DNA from: Heliobacteriaceae bacterium
GTDB lineage: Bacteria; Cyanobacteriota; Vampirovibrionia; Gastranaerophilales; Gastranaerophilaceae
NCBI GenBank assembly: GCA_031265495.1
Contig: JAISCP010000148.1
Coordinates: forward strand, 1-38,925
Length of the DNA: 38,925 bases
Reading direction: 5' to 3'
The position numbers and the translations under genes were made by a program. Below the pieces are notes generated by a model. The model had not been told where the DNA came from, ran no database searches, and saw nothing but the letters and a program-made list of their open reading frames with translations. Shown here piece after piece: positions 16,770 to 24,855 of the stretch. Positions within the stretch are counted from its first letter, which is position 1, and each line of letters opens with the position of its first letter.

Positions 16770-17162
16770 ATGCATTTAAAAATAATTACACATGAAAGAG
16801 TTGTTTTTGACGGAAATGTTGACGCGATTTACACCAAAGGAACCGATGGCGAATTCGGGGTATTAGAAGGACACGTTCCTGTTATGGCTGCGCTTGACGT
16901 TGGCGTAACCCGGGTTGTTCATGGGAATGAGCAGAGATTTTTCACAACTATGGGCGGAATTTTCCAACTCAAAGACAATCATGCTTTAATTCTCACTAAT
17001 ACCGCCGAGTGCGGCGATGAAATTGATGCGGCAAGGGCAAAAGAATCATTAGACCGTGCACAGGCGAGACTTTTGGAAGCTAAAGCGGAAACCGATGCAA
17101 AACGGGCGGAAGCTGCGGTTGCAAGGGCAATGGTACGTTTAAAAGCAATATCAAATAAATGA
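16770..17162 (+). CDS. atpC: F1Fo ATP synthase subunit epsilon
   Basis: Central-stalk epsilon subunit, 130 residues. N-terminal ten-strand beta sandwich (MHLKIITHERVVFDG, GTDGEFGVLEGHVPVMAALD) and C-terminal helical hairpin (EIDAARAKESLDRAQARLLEAKAE), which in this family can inhibit ATP hydrolysis. The ribosome binding site is GAAAGGG, supplied by the end of the composite repeat. Overlaps the first chromate-transporter gene by 4 bases (ATGA). Confidence 0.95.
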   Translation: MHLKIITHERVVFDGNVDAIYTKGTDGEFGVLEGHVPVMAALDVGVTRVVHGNEQRFFTTMGGIFQLKDNHALILTNTAECGDEIDAARAKESLDRAQARLLEAKAETDAKRAEAAVARAMVRLKAISNK

Positions 17163-17719
17163 CAATCTATGACATTTTTAAAACATTTTTCAAGATGGGA
17201 ATAATATTATTCGGCGGCGGTTTTGTTATTCTGCCGGCTGCACAGGCGGAACTTGCCGAAAAAAAACAATGGCTTACGCATGAGGAAATTTGCGAATTTT
17301 ATGCATTGGCAAGAAGTGTTCCGGGCATTGTGGCGCCGAATTTTTCCGTATTTGCCGGGTATAAGCTTAAAAAAATTAAAGGAGCAATTGCCGCGTTAAC
17401 AGGGCTTATCATGCCGGCGTTTCTGAGTATTGTAATTCTTGCTGAAATTTTTGAAGCAGTGATACACATGAAATTTGTCCGGAGTATGTTTTGGGGAATA
17501 GGCATCGGGGTTGTTATGCTGATTTTCCTGTCAGTAAAAGAAATGTGGGAAAACAGCGTAACGGAAAAGCTTTCTTTTGCGCTGTTTTTTGCAGCTTTCG
17601 TGCTGTCGGCATGCTTCAAAGTATCGCCTTCCGCAATTATACTTACGGCAGCTGCTCTGGGAATTGCTTTGCAGTTGAAAAACGAAAGCTCCAAAGCGAA
17701 CGGGGAGGAAACTGAATGA
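17159..17719 (+). CDS. chromate transporter family protein (CHR half 1)
   Basis: Single CHR-domain membrane protein of 186 residues with about six hydrophobic segments. It starts TIYDIFKTFFKMGIILFGGGFVILP, where FxxGxxxFGGG is the CHR signature, and has ARSVPGIVAPNFSVFAGY corresponding to the PGP-type loop. Short-chain CHR proteins occur as adjacent pairs that act together in opposite membrane orientation; the next gene is the partner. Start ATG overlaps the atpC stop as ATGA. Chromate efflux is the named activity of the family, but the physiological anion in this organism is unknown. Confidence 0.85.
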   Translation: MTIYDIFKTFFKMGIILFGGGFVILPAAQAELAEKKQWLTHEEICEFYALARSVPGIVAPNFSVFAGYKLKKIKGAIAALTGLIMPAFLSIVILAEIFEAVIHMKFVRSMFWGIGIGVVMLIFLSVKEMWENSVTEKLSFALFFAAFVLSACFKVSPSAIILTAAALGIALQLKNESSKANGEETE

Positions 17720-18249
17720 TTTACACGGAATTATTTACGGAATTTTTCCGCATAGGTTTTTTCTCATTTGGCGGCGGGCATGCCACACTGCCGTTTTTGT
17801 ACAACATCGCAGCGGTTAAACACTGGTATACCGTCCGGCAGCTTGCGGATATAATAGCAATTTCCTCCGTAACGCCCGGGCCTGTCGGAGTAAACGCCGC
17901 AACATTTGCGGGGTATTCGACCGCCGGTATTGCCGGAGCGTTAATCGCAACTGTTTCGGTGGTGCTGCCTTCGTTTATAATAATTATAATAGTTTCACAT
18001 CTTCTCAAACAGTTCAGGGAAAACAAGTACGTTCAATCAGTAATATATGTTATTAAACCGGTAAGCTGCGGGCTTTTGGCGGCTGTCGGAGCAGAAATGT
18101 TTGTAAATAATGTTAACAATATTTTCGGGTTTGCGCTCCTTGCCGCACTATTCGTTACAAATATTTACAAAAAAAGAAAACCTGCCTTTTTCCTTGCAGT
18201 TTCGGCATTTGCAGGTTTCGCCGCAGGATTTTTTAATCTGATAAATTGA
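17716..18249 (+). CDS. chromate transporter family protein (CHR half 2)
   Basis: Second single-domain CHR protein, 177 residues. FRIGFFSFGGGHATLPFLYN carries the signature, followed by SSVTPGPVGVNAATFAGY, the conserved PGP loop, which is clearer here than in half 1. Six or so membrane segments, ending in a hydrophobic C-terminus. ATGA overlap with half 1, so the pair should be made in equal amounts. About 60 bases of T-rich DNA follow before the next gene, with no hairpin seen. Confidence 0.87.
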   Translation: MIYTELFTEFFRIGFFSFGGGHATLPFLYNIAAVKHWYTVRQLADIIAISSVTPGPVGVNAATFAGYSTAGIAGALIATVSVVLPSFIIIIIVSHLLKQFRENKYVQSVIYVIKPVSCGLLAAVGAEMFVNNVNNIFGFALLAALFVTNIYKKRKPAFFLAVSAFAGFAAGFFNLIN

Positions 18250-18310
18250 AAAACTAGCAATTTTTTTTTTTAGGGATTTTAAAATTAACTGAAAGAAAAG
18301 GAGAATTATT

Positions 18311-19087
18311 ATGATTACTGGGGTTAATAATAGTCCAAATTTCGGTACATTGAATCTTTCAATAAGAAGCTGCAAAAAAGCGCAGGAAATAATAAGTGTC
18401 CTGCAGGATGTGCATGGAAGAAAATTAGTTCCGGCTAATATTTCAATTACTGATGTACTTAATCAATCGTCAAAATTGCATGAAGTACGCGGAGCACTTA
18501 AATATGGTGAATTTGTTCATATAAGTGATAATAATAAACATTTATTGATTTCCCAAGATGAGGAATCCGTAAAGCATCTTTTAACAATGCCCAGATTTAA
18601 TCAAAATGCATATGATAAAGCAAAAACTCCTGCTGCGAGAAAAGCTGCTTTCCACATTAGCCTCGATAAAAACCCTAAATTTATAGATGACCTCACTCCT
18701 GACGCAATGACGCAGATGAAAACGATTTTCAAACAATATGAGTCAAAAGAGCCGGATATAGAAAATGCAATAAAGAAAGCCGGCGGCAAAGATGCTCTTT
18801 CTGCGTATAAGGCAAAGCGTGCAGACTTTAAGCTTGATGAGCATAACGACGAAGTAAATAAAATGATAAAATTTATGCGCCCTGATAATGGAGTAGTAAA
18901 AACAAAGGGCGACATTTTAGACTTGAGAGGCACGCCAAGTGTACCTACACAGGCAGAACTGAAAAATGCCGCAATAGAAGACGCTATTTTTAATACCGGC
19001 GGCATGGATTCACTTCATATATACCGTTTGATAACAGGAAATCCATTCCCTAATGAGATTTTTGTTGGCTTTACCCGTTATAATTAA
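18311..19087 (+). CDS. hypothetical protein with NSPNFG N-terminus
   Basis: A 258-residue, mostly hydrophilic protein with no membrane segment and no recognised domain. The N-terminus MITGVNNSPNFGTLNL resembles that of the next gene (MINKVEASPSFGFRLN), and the two leaders are also alike. The middle is Lys/Asp rich (KRADFKLDEHNDEVNKMIKF). The C-terminus ends with NPFPNEIFVGFTRYN. AAGGAGAAT precedes the ATG. A conserved x-P-x-F-G opening followed by unrelated bodies suggests a shared N-terminal tag, perhaps for targeting; this is speculation. Confidence 0.7.
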   Translation: MITGVNNSPNFGTLNLSIRSCKKAQEIISVLQDVHGRKLVPANISITDVLNQSSKLHEVRGALKYGEFVHISDNNKHLLISQDEESVKHLLTMPRFNQNAYDKAKTPAARKAAFHISLDKNPKFIDDLTPDAMTQMKTIFKQYESKEPDIENAIKKAGGKDALSAYKAKRADFKLDEHNDEVNKMIKFMRPDNGVVKTKGDILDLRGTPSVPTQAELKNAAIEDAIFNTGGMDSLHIYRLITGNPFPNEIFVGFTRYN

Positions 19088-19142
19088 AAAACTAACATTT
19101 TTTTAGGGGTTTTAAAGTAATTGAAAGAAAAGGAAAATTATT

Positions 19143-19434
19143 ATGATTAACAAAGTTGAAGCATCACCGAGTTTTGGTTTTAGATTAAATCAACTCAATC
19201 GAAAAAAAACTTGGCAACATGCCTGTATCTGACATTGCTAACCGATTGGACACTGTTGGCGGCCTGGAATGGAGCAACAGATGGTTCCTGCGCAAAGCTA
19301 AGGCTAATATAGGGGACAATGAAATAACCTTTCTCAATACACAAAAACCCGGAAAAAAGGGATTTAACGAAATGGTCGGCAAAAATGTCTTTACTGAAAA
19401 CGCAGCGGCAAAAGCGCTGGGATTAATTGTATAA
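19143..19434 (+). pseudogene. paralogue of the preceding gene, frameshifted at A8
   Basis: ATG 19143 opens MINKVEASPSFGFRLN and runs to a stop after about 29 codons. Removing one A from the eight-A run at 19202-19209 joins it to the frame that the ORF track lists from 19219 (MPVSDIANRLDTVGG onward), giving a continuous protein of about 96 residues that ends in AAAKALGLIV. The leader AAAAACTAACATTTTTTTAG and AAAGAAAAGGAAAATTATT repeats that of the preceding gene. The break could be a true mutation, an assembly error or transcriptional slippage. The 3' end overlaps the stop of comM by 12 bases, tail to tail. Confidence 0.6.
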
Positions 19435-20955
19435 CAAGCTTTCTTTTTCAAACATTCTGTATTGCAGCGCCTGCATGAGGTGCATTTGTGTAATGCATTC
19501 AGAGCCGTCAAGGTCTGCAATTGTTCTGGCAAGTTTTAGAATACGGTCGTAACGCCTGCCCGAAAGCCGGTATTTTGCAGCCGCAGTTTTCATAACTTCT
19601 TCGCCCGCGCCGTCAATACGGCAATACTTTTTGATAAGTTTGGGAGTAAGTTCCGAATTCGTTAAAATTCCGTCATTTGCGTACCTTTGCGCCTGAATTT
19701 TACGGGCGTCAACAACACGTTTGCGGATTTGGGCGGAAGTTTCGGCTTCCGGGTTTAAGCTCAAAAGTTCTTCTGATGTAAGTCGGGGGACGTTAATCTG
19801 CAGGTCAATCCTGTCCAAAAGCGGCCCCGAAAGCCGTGCCAGATACCTGTCCACCTGAAAATCAGAACAGGTGCAGTGTTTTTCTTTATCCCCCAAAAAA
19901 CCGCACGGACAAGGGTTCATTGCACCCAAAAGCATAAATTTTGCCGGGTATCTGATGGAATGCTTTGTGCGTGAAATAACAATTTCACCGTCCTCAATCG
20001 GCTGGCGCAAGACTTCCAGTACATTTCTGGGGAACTCGGCCATTTCGTCCAAAAATAAAACCCCTCTGTGTGCAAGCGTGATTTCGCCGGGCTTTGGAAC
20101 GGTTCCCCCGCCGATAATCCCGTTTGGCGAAGCCGTATGATGAACCGCCCTGAACGGTCTTTGGGTCATTAAAGGTTTCTCCAAAAGCCCGCAAATACTG
20201 TAAATCTTTGTCAGTTCAAGAGCTTCGGACAATTCCAGAGGCGGCAAAATAGACGCAAAGCATTTTGCCATAAGAGTTTTACCCGAACCCGGCGAGCCGG
20301 TCATCAAAAGGTTATGAGCGCCGGCAGCCGCAATCTCCAGCGCACGTCTGGCTTTTTGCTGCCCTTTTACATCCTTGAAATCATAAACATAATCCGCTGT
20401 CCCGCCTGATTGCAAATACTCCTGAATATTCACGGCCGTCGGCTTAATAGGGCATTCAAAAAAATGATTTACAACTTCATTAAGGTCTTGTGCGCCAAAG
20501 ACGGTTATACCTTCGACAAGAGCAGCTTCCGCCGCGTTTTTTGCCGGAACTATGACGTTTTTGACTCCCCGCAGTCCGGTAACCAGAGGCAAAACCCCGT
20601 TAACCGGACGGATTGCGCCGTCCAGTGATAATTCGCCTATGAATGCATAGTCTTTGATTTTTTCCGTGTCCAATACTTCTTCTTCAACCAAAATCCCCAT
20701 TGCAATAGGCAAATCAAAATTTGAACCTTCTTTTTTTAAGTCCGCCGGAGCAAGATTTACCACAACTTTCTTTGCGGGAAAAGTATAGCCGGAATTTTTC
20801 ACCGCTGAACGTACTCTGTCACGCGCCTCGTTAATAGCTGTATCGGGCAGTCCGACAATGGCAATCTTTGGCAGAGAGTTTACCACATCAACCTCTACAT
20901 CAACCTTATATGCTTTCAGACCTATTACCGCCGCTGTTATGACCTTATTCACCAT
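19423..20955 (-). CDS. comM: YifB/ComM family Mg-chelatase-like AAA+ ATPase
   Basis: A 510-residue AAA+ helicase-like protein. The family includes ComM, which promotes branch migration during natural transformation. Domain order: N-terminal Lon-protease-like fold (VDVEVDVVNSLPKIAIVGLPD), Mg-chelatase ATPase with Walker A GSPGSGKTLMAK near residue 217, Walker B VLFLDEMAEF, a cysteine cluster MNPCPCGFLGDKEKHCTCS, sensor PLLDRIDLQINVP, and a C-terminal Mg_chelatase_C helical domain (YRLSGRRYDRILKLARTIADL). Together with pilus genes this allows natural competence, but no comEA, comEC or dprA is in the window. Confidence 0.88.
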   Translation of the reverse strand: MVNKVITAAVIGLKAYKVDVEVDVVNSLPKIAIVGLPDTAINEARDRVRSAVKNSGYTFPAKKVVVNLAPADLKKEGSNFDLPIAMGILVEEEVLDTEKIKDYAFIGELSLDGAIRPVNGVLPLVTGLRGVKNVIVPAKNAAEAALVEGITVFGAQDLNEVVNHFFECPIKPTAVNIQEYLQSGGTADYVYDFKDVKGQQKARRALEIAAAGAHNLLMTGSPGSGKTLMAKCFASILPPLELSEALELTKIYSICGLLEKPLMTQRPFRAVHHTASPNGIIGGGTVPKPGEITLAHRGVLFLDEMAEFPRNVLEVLRQPIEDGEIVISRTKHSIRYPAKFMLLGAMNPCPCGFLGDKEKHCTCSDFQVDRYLARLSGPLLDRIDLQINVPRLTSEELLSLNPEAETSAQIRKRVVDARKIQAQRYANDGILTNSELTPKLIKKYCRIDGAGEEVMKTAAAKYRLSGRRYDRILKLARTIADLDGSECITQMHLMQALQYRMFEKESLLYN

Positions 20956-21106
20956 AATAAAGTAAATATAACATAAAAATAGTGATTAGGGAATTAGAGG
21001 TATAGAGGGCTGGAGGGATGGCTGAATTAGTTGAAAGGTTGAATGGTTGAAAATACTGGTTTCTAGTCCCTAACCCCTAGTCTCTAAATGAGGGTTTTAT
21101 TGATAA

Positions 21107-21209
21107 CGTCATTGCGAGGCGCTTGCATGGCAAGCAACGAAGCAATCCAGTCAAGACTGTTGATTTTCTGGATTGCTTCGTCCTCATTACATTCGTCCTC
21201 GCAATGACG
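21107..21209. repeat. long palindromic dispersed repeat (GTCATTGCGAGG type)
   Basis: CGTCATTGCGAGG at the left edge and CCTCGCAATGACG at the right edge, with GAAGCAATCCAG and CTGGATTGCTTCG facing inward, give a long imperfect palindrome. Similar DNA is at 23953-24010 and a half copy at 4522-4542. Confidence 0.85.
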
Positions 21210-21317
21210 AAACAGGTATAGAAGGCTGGAGGGATAGAGGTATGGCTAAAATTGGTAAATAGTAAACAGAAAGAGGGAACAGCAAAGGATTGTCACAGCC
21301 CGCCTTAACCTCCCTGT

Positions 21318-21440
21318 CATTATTTGCCAAGAGGAATAATAGAAAACAACACCCGGAAATATTATCTTGTGGCAGTAGTGGATGATTGTACAAGAATAGC
21401 TTGGTGTGAATTAGTTCAAGATATTACAAGTTTGACGTAA
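21318..21440 (+). pseudogene. remnant of an IS481-like transposase (integrase core)
   Basis: An open stretch of 40 codons ending in TAA reads HYLPRGIIENNTRKYYLVAV, then VDDCTRIAWCELVQDITSLT. This matches the start of the rve/DDE core of IS481-family transposases (YLP, then RYLFVAIDD.TR), including the first catalytic-region aspartates. No start, no helix-turn-helix half and no rest of the core are present. It sits in the repeat-rich gap 20956-21510. Confidence 0.6.
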
Positions 21441-21510
21441 GAATCTATTTCCTGTTCCCTCTTTCCTATTCACCTAATCACTTAGTTACCTATTCACTTA
21501 GCAGCTACTA

Positions 21511-22359
21511 TCAACCCCACCGGTTTAAGCCGCTGTTTGCCGCCATAAAATCAGCGTCCATAGAATTTGTCATTCTGTTCCCGTAAAGCATTTGCTGCAT
21601 TCTCATTAAGTCAGCCTGAGAATATCCCGGAATATTATAATCGGGTATTTGGTTGTAAGCTTGCTGCTGCTGCGTAGCTTGAGGTTGCGCTGTTTTGGCT
21701 TTTTCAGCTGCTTTTCTTTGAGAATAGCTTTTTCCGACAAGTTTCCCCGCTATCCATTCACCTGCCAGCCAGCCAACCAGCCCGCCGACAAGCGGAATAG
21801 GAATTAACGCAGAGCCAAGCGCCGCACCAACCATGCCGCCGCCAACCCGTGCACCTGCCTTAACTGTTTCCGCAGCGCCTGAAACAATGCCTTCATTTAC
21901 CGTTGCTTTAAATATATTAGGTAATTCAAATGCAAGTATAAGCAAACTTCCGATAAGCGGCATTTTTTTAGCAATTCCGCTGCCTAAACCTTTTGTGCCG
22001 CCCCAGAGTTTGTTAAAAAACCCGCTGCCGCCGTTATATCCGGTTTTAATGCTTTGGCCGATATCAGGGAGTAATTTTCTCAGATTTCCCTTCATAGTCT
22101 TCCAGAAGCCGCCGGCGCATTCTTTTGCCGATTCTTTTTCAATTAATTTAAAACAATCTTTCAATTGTTTCCAGATACCTTTAAAGTACTGACCCTTTTG
22201 AACAACTTGCTTTGTAACAGGATCCTTAACGCCGTAGAACGTCCCCTTTAAAAGCTTTGTTCCTGATTCAGCGCTTGTGCCGAATACTACACTCGGATAC
22301 GCTTTTAATGCACGTCCCGCATAATGAACAACTTTAGCCGCTATTGCGCCTATTGACAT
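21511..22359 (-). CDS. hypothetical glycine-rich membrane protein
   Basis: A 282-residue protein without a recognised family. An N-terminal region of mixed charge (KAYPSVVFGTSAESGTKLLK) includes the segment CFKLIEKESAKECAGGFW. Then come one hydrophobic stretch (MPLIGSLLILAFELPNIF) and a glycine-zipper-like segment (GGGMVGAALGSALIPIPLVGG followed by LVGWLAGEWIAGKLVG). The tail is Gln/Ala/Met rich (TAQPQATQQQQAYNQIPDY). Glycine-zipper hairpins occur in pore-forming and membrane-inserting proteins, but no function can be assigned. It stands alone, divergent from the next gene. Confidence 0.65.
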   Translation of the reverse strand: MSIGAIAAKVVHYAGRALKAYPSVVFGTSAESGTKLLKGTFYGVKDPVTKQVVQKGQYFKGIWKQLKDCFKLIEKESAKECAGGFWKTMKGNLRKLLPDIGQSIKTGYNGGSGFFNKLWGGTKGLGSGIAKKMPLIGSLLILAFELPNIFKATVNEGIVSGAAETVKAGARVGGGMVGAALGSALIPIPLVGGLVGWLAGEWIAGKLVGKSYSQRKAAEKAKTAQPQATQQQQAYNQIPDYNIPGYSQADLMRMQQMLYGNRMTNSMDADFMAANSGLNRWG

Positions 22360-22454
22360 AATTAACCTACCTAAATTTTCCTTACTACACTTATATAAAA
22401 AAATTTTTATTGAAGAAATTGCCTGAAATATGTTTTTATTAACAAAAGTTTACA

Positions 22455-22483
22455 TTTACAAATATAAAAAATAGGAGTATAAT
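22455..22483 (+). promoter_or_regulatory. sigma70-like promoter placing transcription start at the ATG
   Basis: TTTACA (22455-22460), 17-base spacer, perfect TATAAT (22478-22483). The expected transcription start is 22489-22490, exactly the ATG of the Cys-rich gene, so its mRNA should be leaderless. The GGAG at 22474 would lie outside the transcript. Confidence 0.6.
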
Positions 22484-22489
22484 CTTTAT

Positions 22490-22702
22490 ATGTACTGCGT
22501 TGACGGGAAAATTTACATTGAAGATGACGACCAGTGTATTGACTGCAAGAATTACGCTGTCGGCGTGGCGTGTCCTTTACTGATGGCTTTGGGGCAGGGG
22601 GTTGTTTATATGGAAGACAGCCTTACCGTCAGAGACTGCGGGTTTTACGTAAGATTTTCACGCCATTTGCACGTGGTCAGAAATAACGGGGAAGAAAAAT
22701 GA
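22490..22702 (+). CDS. Cys-rich microprotein upstream of isocitrate dehydrogenase
   Basis: A 70-residue acidic protein with five cysteines: C3, a C16-x2-C19 pair (DQCIDCKN), C28 (ACPLL) and C50 (RDCGFY). The arrangement suggests a small metal- or cluster-binding fold. The ATG is at the predicted transcription start. The stop overlaps the ATG of the dehydrogenase (ATGA), so the two are translationally coupled. No family recognised. A redox or metal-sensing partner of the enzyme is conceivable but unsupported beyond the coupling. Confidence 0.7.
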   Translation: MYCVDGKIYIEDDDQCIDCKNYAVGVACPLLMALGQGVVYMEDSLTVRDCGFYVRFSRHLHVVRNNGEEK

Positions 22703-23694
22703 TTACGTTGATTAACGGCGACGGAATCGGACCGGAAATATCGGACGCTGTTGTTAAAATTATTGAAGCTTCAGGGTTAAAGATTGACTGGGATGTTCAG
22801 ACCGCAGGCGAAGACGTTATTGCCGCAGAAGGAACTCCGCTTCCGCAAAGGGTTTTGGACTCAGTCCGGCGTAATAAAACAGCGCTGAAAGCGCCTGTTA
22901 CAACTCCGATTGGCAAAGGTTTCCGCTCGGTTAACGTTCAGCTGCGCAAAGAACTGGATTTGTACGCAAGCCTGAGACCATGCAAGAATTTACCCAATAT
23001 TAAAACTAAGTTTGAAAACGTTGATATTGTTGTTGTAAGAGAAAATACAGAGGACTTGTACGCCGGAATTGAGCGGAAGACAGACGAAAATACTGCGGAA
23101 AGCGTTAAAATTATTACGCGCAGTGCGTCCGAGCGCATAGCGGAGTTTGCATTTGATTACGCGGTCAAGAACGGGCGCAAAGAAGTTTGCGCAGTTACAA
23201 AAGCCAATATTTGCAAGCTTTCGGACGGTTTGTTTCTGGAAGCTTTCAGAAAAATTGCCGCCCGGTATCCGCAGGTTAAGTCAAATGAAATCCTGGTGGA
23301 CAACCTGTGCATGCAGCTTGTTTTGAAGCCTGAAAACTTTGATGTTCTTGTACTGCCTAACTTATACGGCGATATTGTATCTGATTTGACTGCCGGTTTG
23401 ATTGGCGGTCTCGGGGTTGCGCAGGGGGCGAATATCGGGGCGGATTATGCGGTGTTTGAGCCTGTGCACGGCTCAGCGCCTGATATTAAAGGGCAAAATA
23501 AAGCTAATCCGGCTGCGCTTCTGCTTTCCGCTTTGGAAATGCTCCGATATATCGGAGAAAATAAATACGCCGAAAAAATTGAAAGAGCGCTTTTTAAAAC
23601 TTTTTCTGACGGCATTTTCACGTGTGATTTGGGCGGGAATGCTTCCGCTGCGCAGTTCACGGATGCCGTAATCAGCCGCTTAGCCGGTGAATAA
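22699..23694 (+). CDS. NAD-dependent isocitrate/isopropylmalate-type dehydrogenase
   Basis: Beta-decarboxylating dehydrogenase, 331 residues, cytoplasmic. [10 protein letters not shown] opens the fold. [20 protein letters not shown] matches the isocitrate-binding segment of NAD-type isocitrate dehydrogenases (as in mitochondrial IDH3), and [14 protein letters not shown] supports isocitrate rather than isopropylmalate. [20 protein letters not shown] and [18 protein letters not shown] are the metal- and cofactor-binding signatures. Most likely oxidises isocitrate to 2-oxoglutarate with NAD; 3-isopropylmalate dehydrogenase (LeuB) or homoisocitrate dehydrogenase are alternatives. No other leucine or TCA genes are nearby. 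Confidence 0.85.
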   Translation: MITLINGDGIGPEISDAVVKIIEASGLKIDWDVQTAGEDVIAAEGTPLPQRVLDSVRRNKTALKAPVTTPIGKGFRSVNVQLRKELDLYASLRPCKNLPNIKTKFENVDIVVVRENTEDLYAGIERKTDENTAESVKIITRSASERIAEFAFDYAVKNGRKEVCAVTKANICKLSDGLFLEAFRKIAARYPQVKSNEILVDNLCMQLVLKPENFDVLVLPNLYGDIVSDLTAGLIGGLGVAQGANIGADYAVFEPVHGSAPDIKGQNKANPAALLLSALEMLRYIGENKYAEKIERALFKTFSDGIFTCDLGGNASAAQFTDAVISRLAGE

Positions 23695-23856
23695 GTGATT
23701 AGTTGAATGGTTGAATGGTTTAATTCCTTCTCCCTCTGGGAGAAGGTGCCCCGGATGAGGGTTTTATTGAAATTAGTAAATGGCGCTTAGTAAATAGTAA
23801 ATAGCATTGAATAAATCTCGGGTAGAGCACAGCATTTTGGGTGCAGGCTCAGCCTG

Positions 23857-23930
23857 CCCCTCTCCATACGGGAGAGGGTACAAACACTTAGCGAAACCGT
23901 AGGTTGAGTTTAGTGTTTGGGGTGAGGGGG
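23857..23930. repeat. dispersed structured repeat (copy 2, partial)
   Basis: CCTCTCCATACGGGAGAGGG followed by the CAAACACTTAGCGAAACC/TAGTGTTTGG hairpin. Shares the left half of the 3142 and 29196 copies. Confidence 0.8.
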
Positions 23931-23952
23931 CAATGGTAACTTCTTACTATTT

Positions 23953-24188
23953 CGTCATTGCGAGGAGCTTGCATAGCAAGTGACGAAGCAATCCAGTAAA
24001 TTCAACGTTTTTTGACTGGATTTTCCTCTCATAAAACGATAATTTGTCTTGGATTACCGGCAGTTCGCAAAAGCGTGGTTTTGCTCACTATGGGCGTTTC
24101 ACGCCCGCCGGAATCCGCAATCGCTTTGTTCGGTACAGTGCTGCGCTCGCAATTGTACATGTTAAGTAATTAGTTACATGATTTTAAA
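23953..24188. repeat. mosaic of repeats: GTCATTGCGAGG copy and a long-stem hairpin
   Basis: 23953-24010 is a copy of the 21107 palindrome. 24051-24114 forms a stem GGATTACCGGC/GCCGGAATCC around an inner hairpin GGGCGTTTCACGCCC. 24150-24188 (CAATTGTACATGTTAAGTAA, then TTAGTTACATGATT) is the inverse of a segment at 36745-36783. With 24226-24363 and 24398-24462 these fill the 771-base gap after the dehydrogenase; no gene seen. Confidence 0.7.
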
Positions 24189-24225
24189 AAAATTTGCCAC
24201 ATCATTCCACCCTCGTCCCGTCATC

Positions 24226-24366
24226 CTGAACTTGTTTCAGGATCTGACCACCGATAAAAATATACAATTTCTGTAAAGTTTTCTTACCCGTACAGATGCT
24301 GAAATAAAATTGAGTAGATAGTTTGATTTGTCATGTGCCAGATCCTGAAACAAGTTCAGGATGACG
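24226..24366. repeat. inverted pair of CCTGAACTTGTTTCAGG repeats
   Basis: TCCTGAACTTGTTTCAGGAT at about 24227-24246 and its inverse TCCTGAAACAAGTTCAGGAT at about 24344-24363 flank a stretch with ACCGATAAAAATATACAATT, the reverse complement of which also follows the copies near 12900. Confidence 0.75.
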
Positions 24367-24465
24367 GGATGGTTATGGCGGGCTGTGACAATCCTTTGCT
24401 GTTCCCTCTTCCCTGTTTACTATTTACTAATTTTAGCCAGCCCTCTATACATCTCCATTCTGCTT

Positions 24466-24759
24466 TTAATCGGTTAACCCCAAATCCCTTAAAAAACGGG
24501 AATTATCAGCAAGCTGTTCAAGTTTTTCATCCTCAAACGGGTCAATTATTCCGTTTTTAAACAGCTCGTCCATGCCTGAAATATCATCTAAGTTATCCAT
24601 GACCATTTTGGAAAAATACTTTATATCACACTGTTTTTCGTATAAGCTTAATGCTGTTTTGGACAATTTATTCAAAAACATCCTGTCCACAACCGGTGTC
24701 GAATACTCTCTTTTTTTTGTAATATTAAGCTTTTGCGCCAATTTTTCAAACATATGCAC
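24466..24759 (-). CDS. small hypothetical protein
   Basis: A 97-residue hydrophilic, probably all-helical protein (FEKLAQKLNITKKREYSTPV, later MDELFKNGIIDPFEDEKLEQ). Start is GTG 24759, with AGGGGA at 5-6 bases, or ATG 24753 two codons on. No domain recognised. It is divergent from serS with about 96 bases between them. Codon use looks ordinary and the frame is well filled, so it is probably a real gene. Confidence 0.6.
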   Translation of the reverse strand: MHMFEKLAQKLNITKKREYSTPVVDRMFLNKLSKTALSLYEKQCDIKYFSKMVMDNLDDISGMDELFKNGIIDPFEDEKLEQLADNSRFLRDLGLTD

Positions 24760-24855
24760 AACATCCCCTATTTTTATTATACCTTATTTTTGAAAAAATG
24801 CTATCCACCTGCTGATTTATGTGATAAAATCTTCATATAAGAATAGGAATTTGAA

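Noticed and set aside
24333-24560. Plus-strand ORF of 75 codons
   Set aside because: Made of two dispersed repeats running into the antisense of the 24466 gene.
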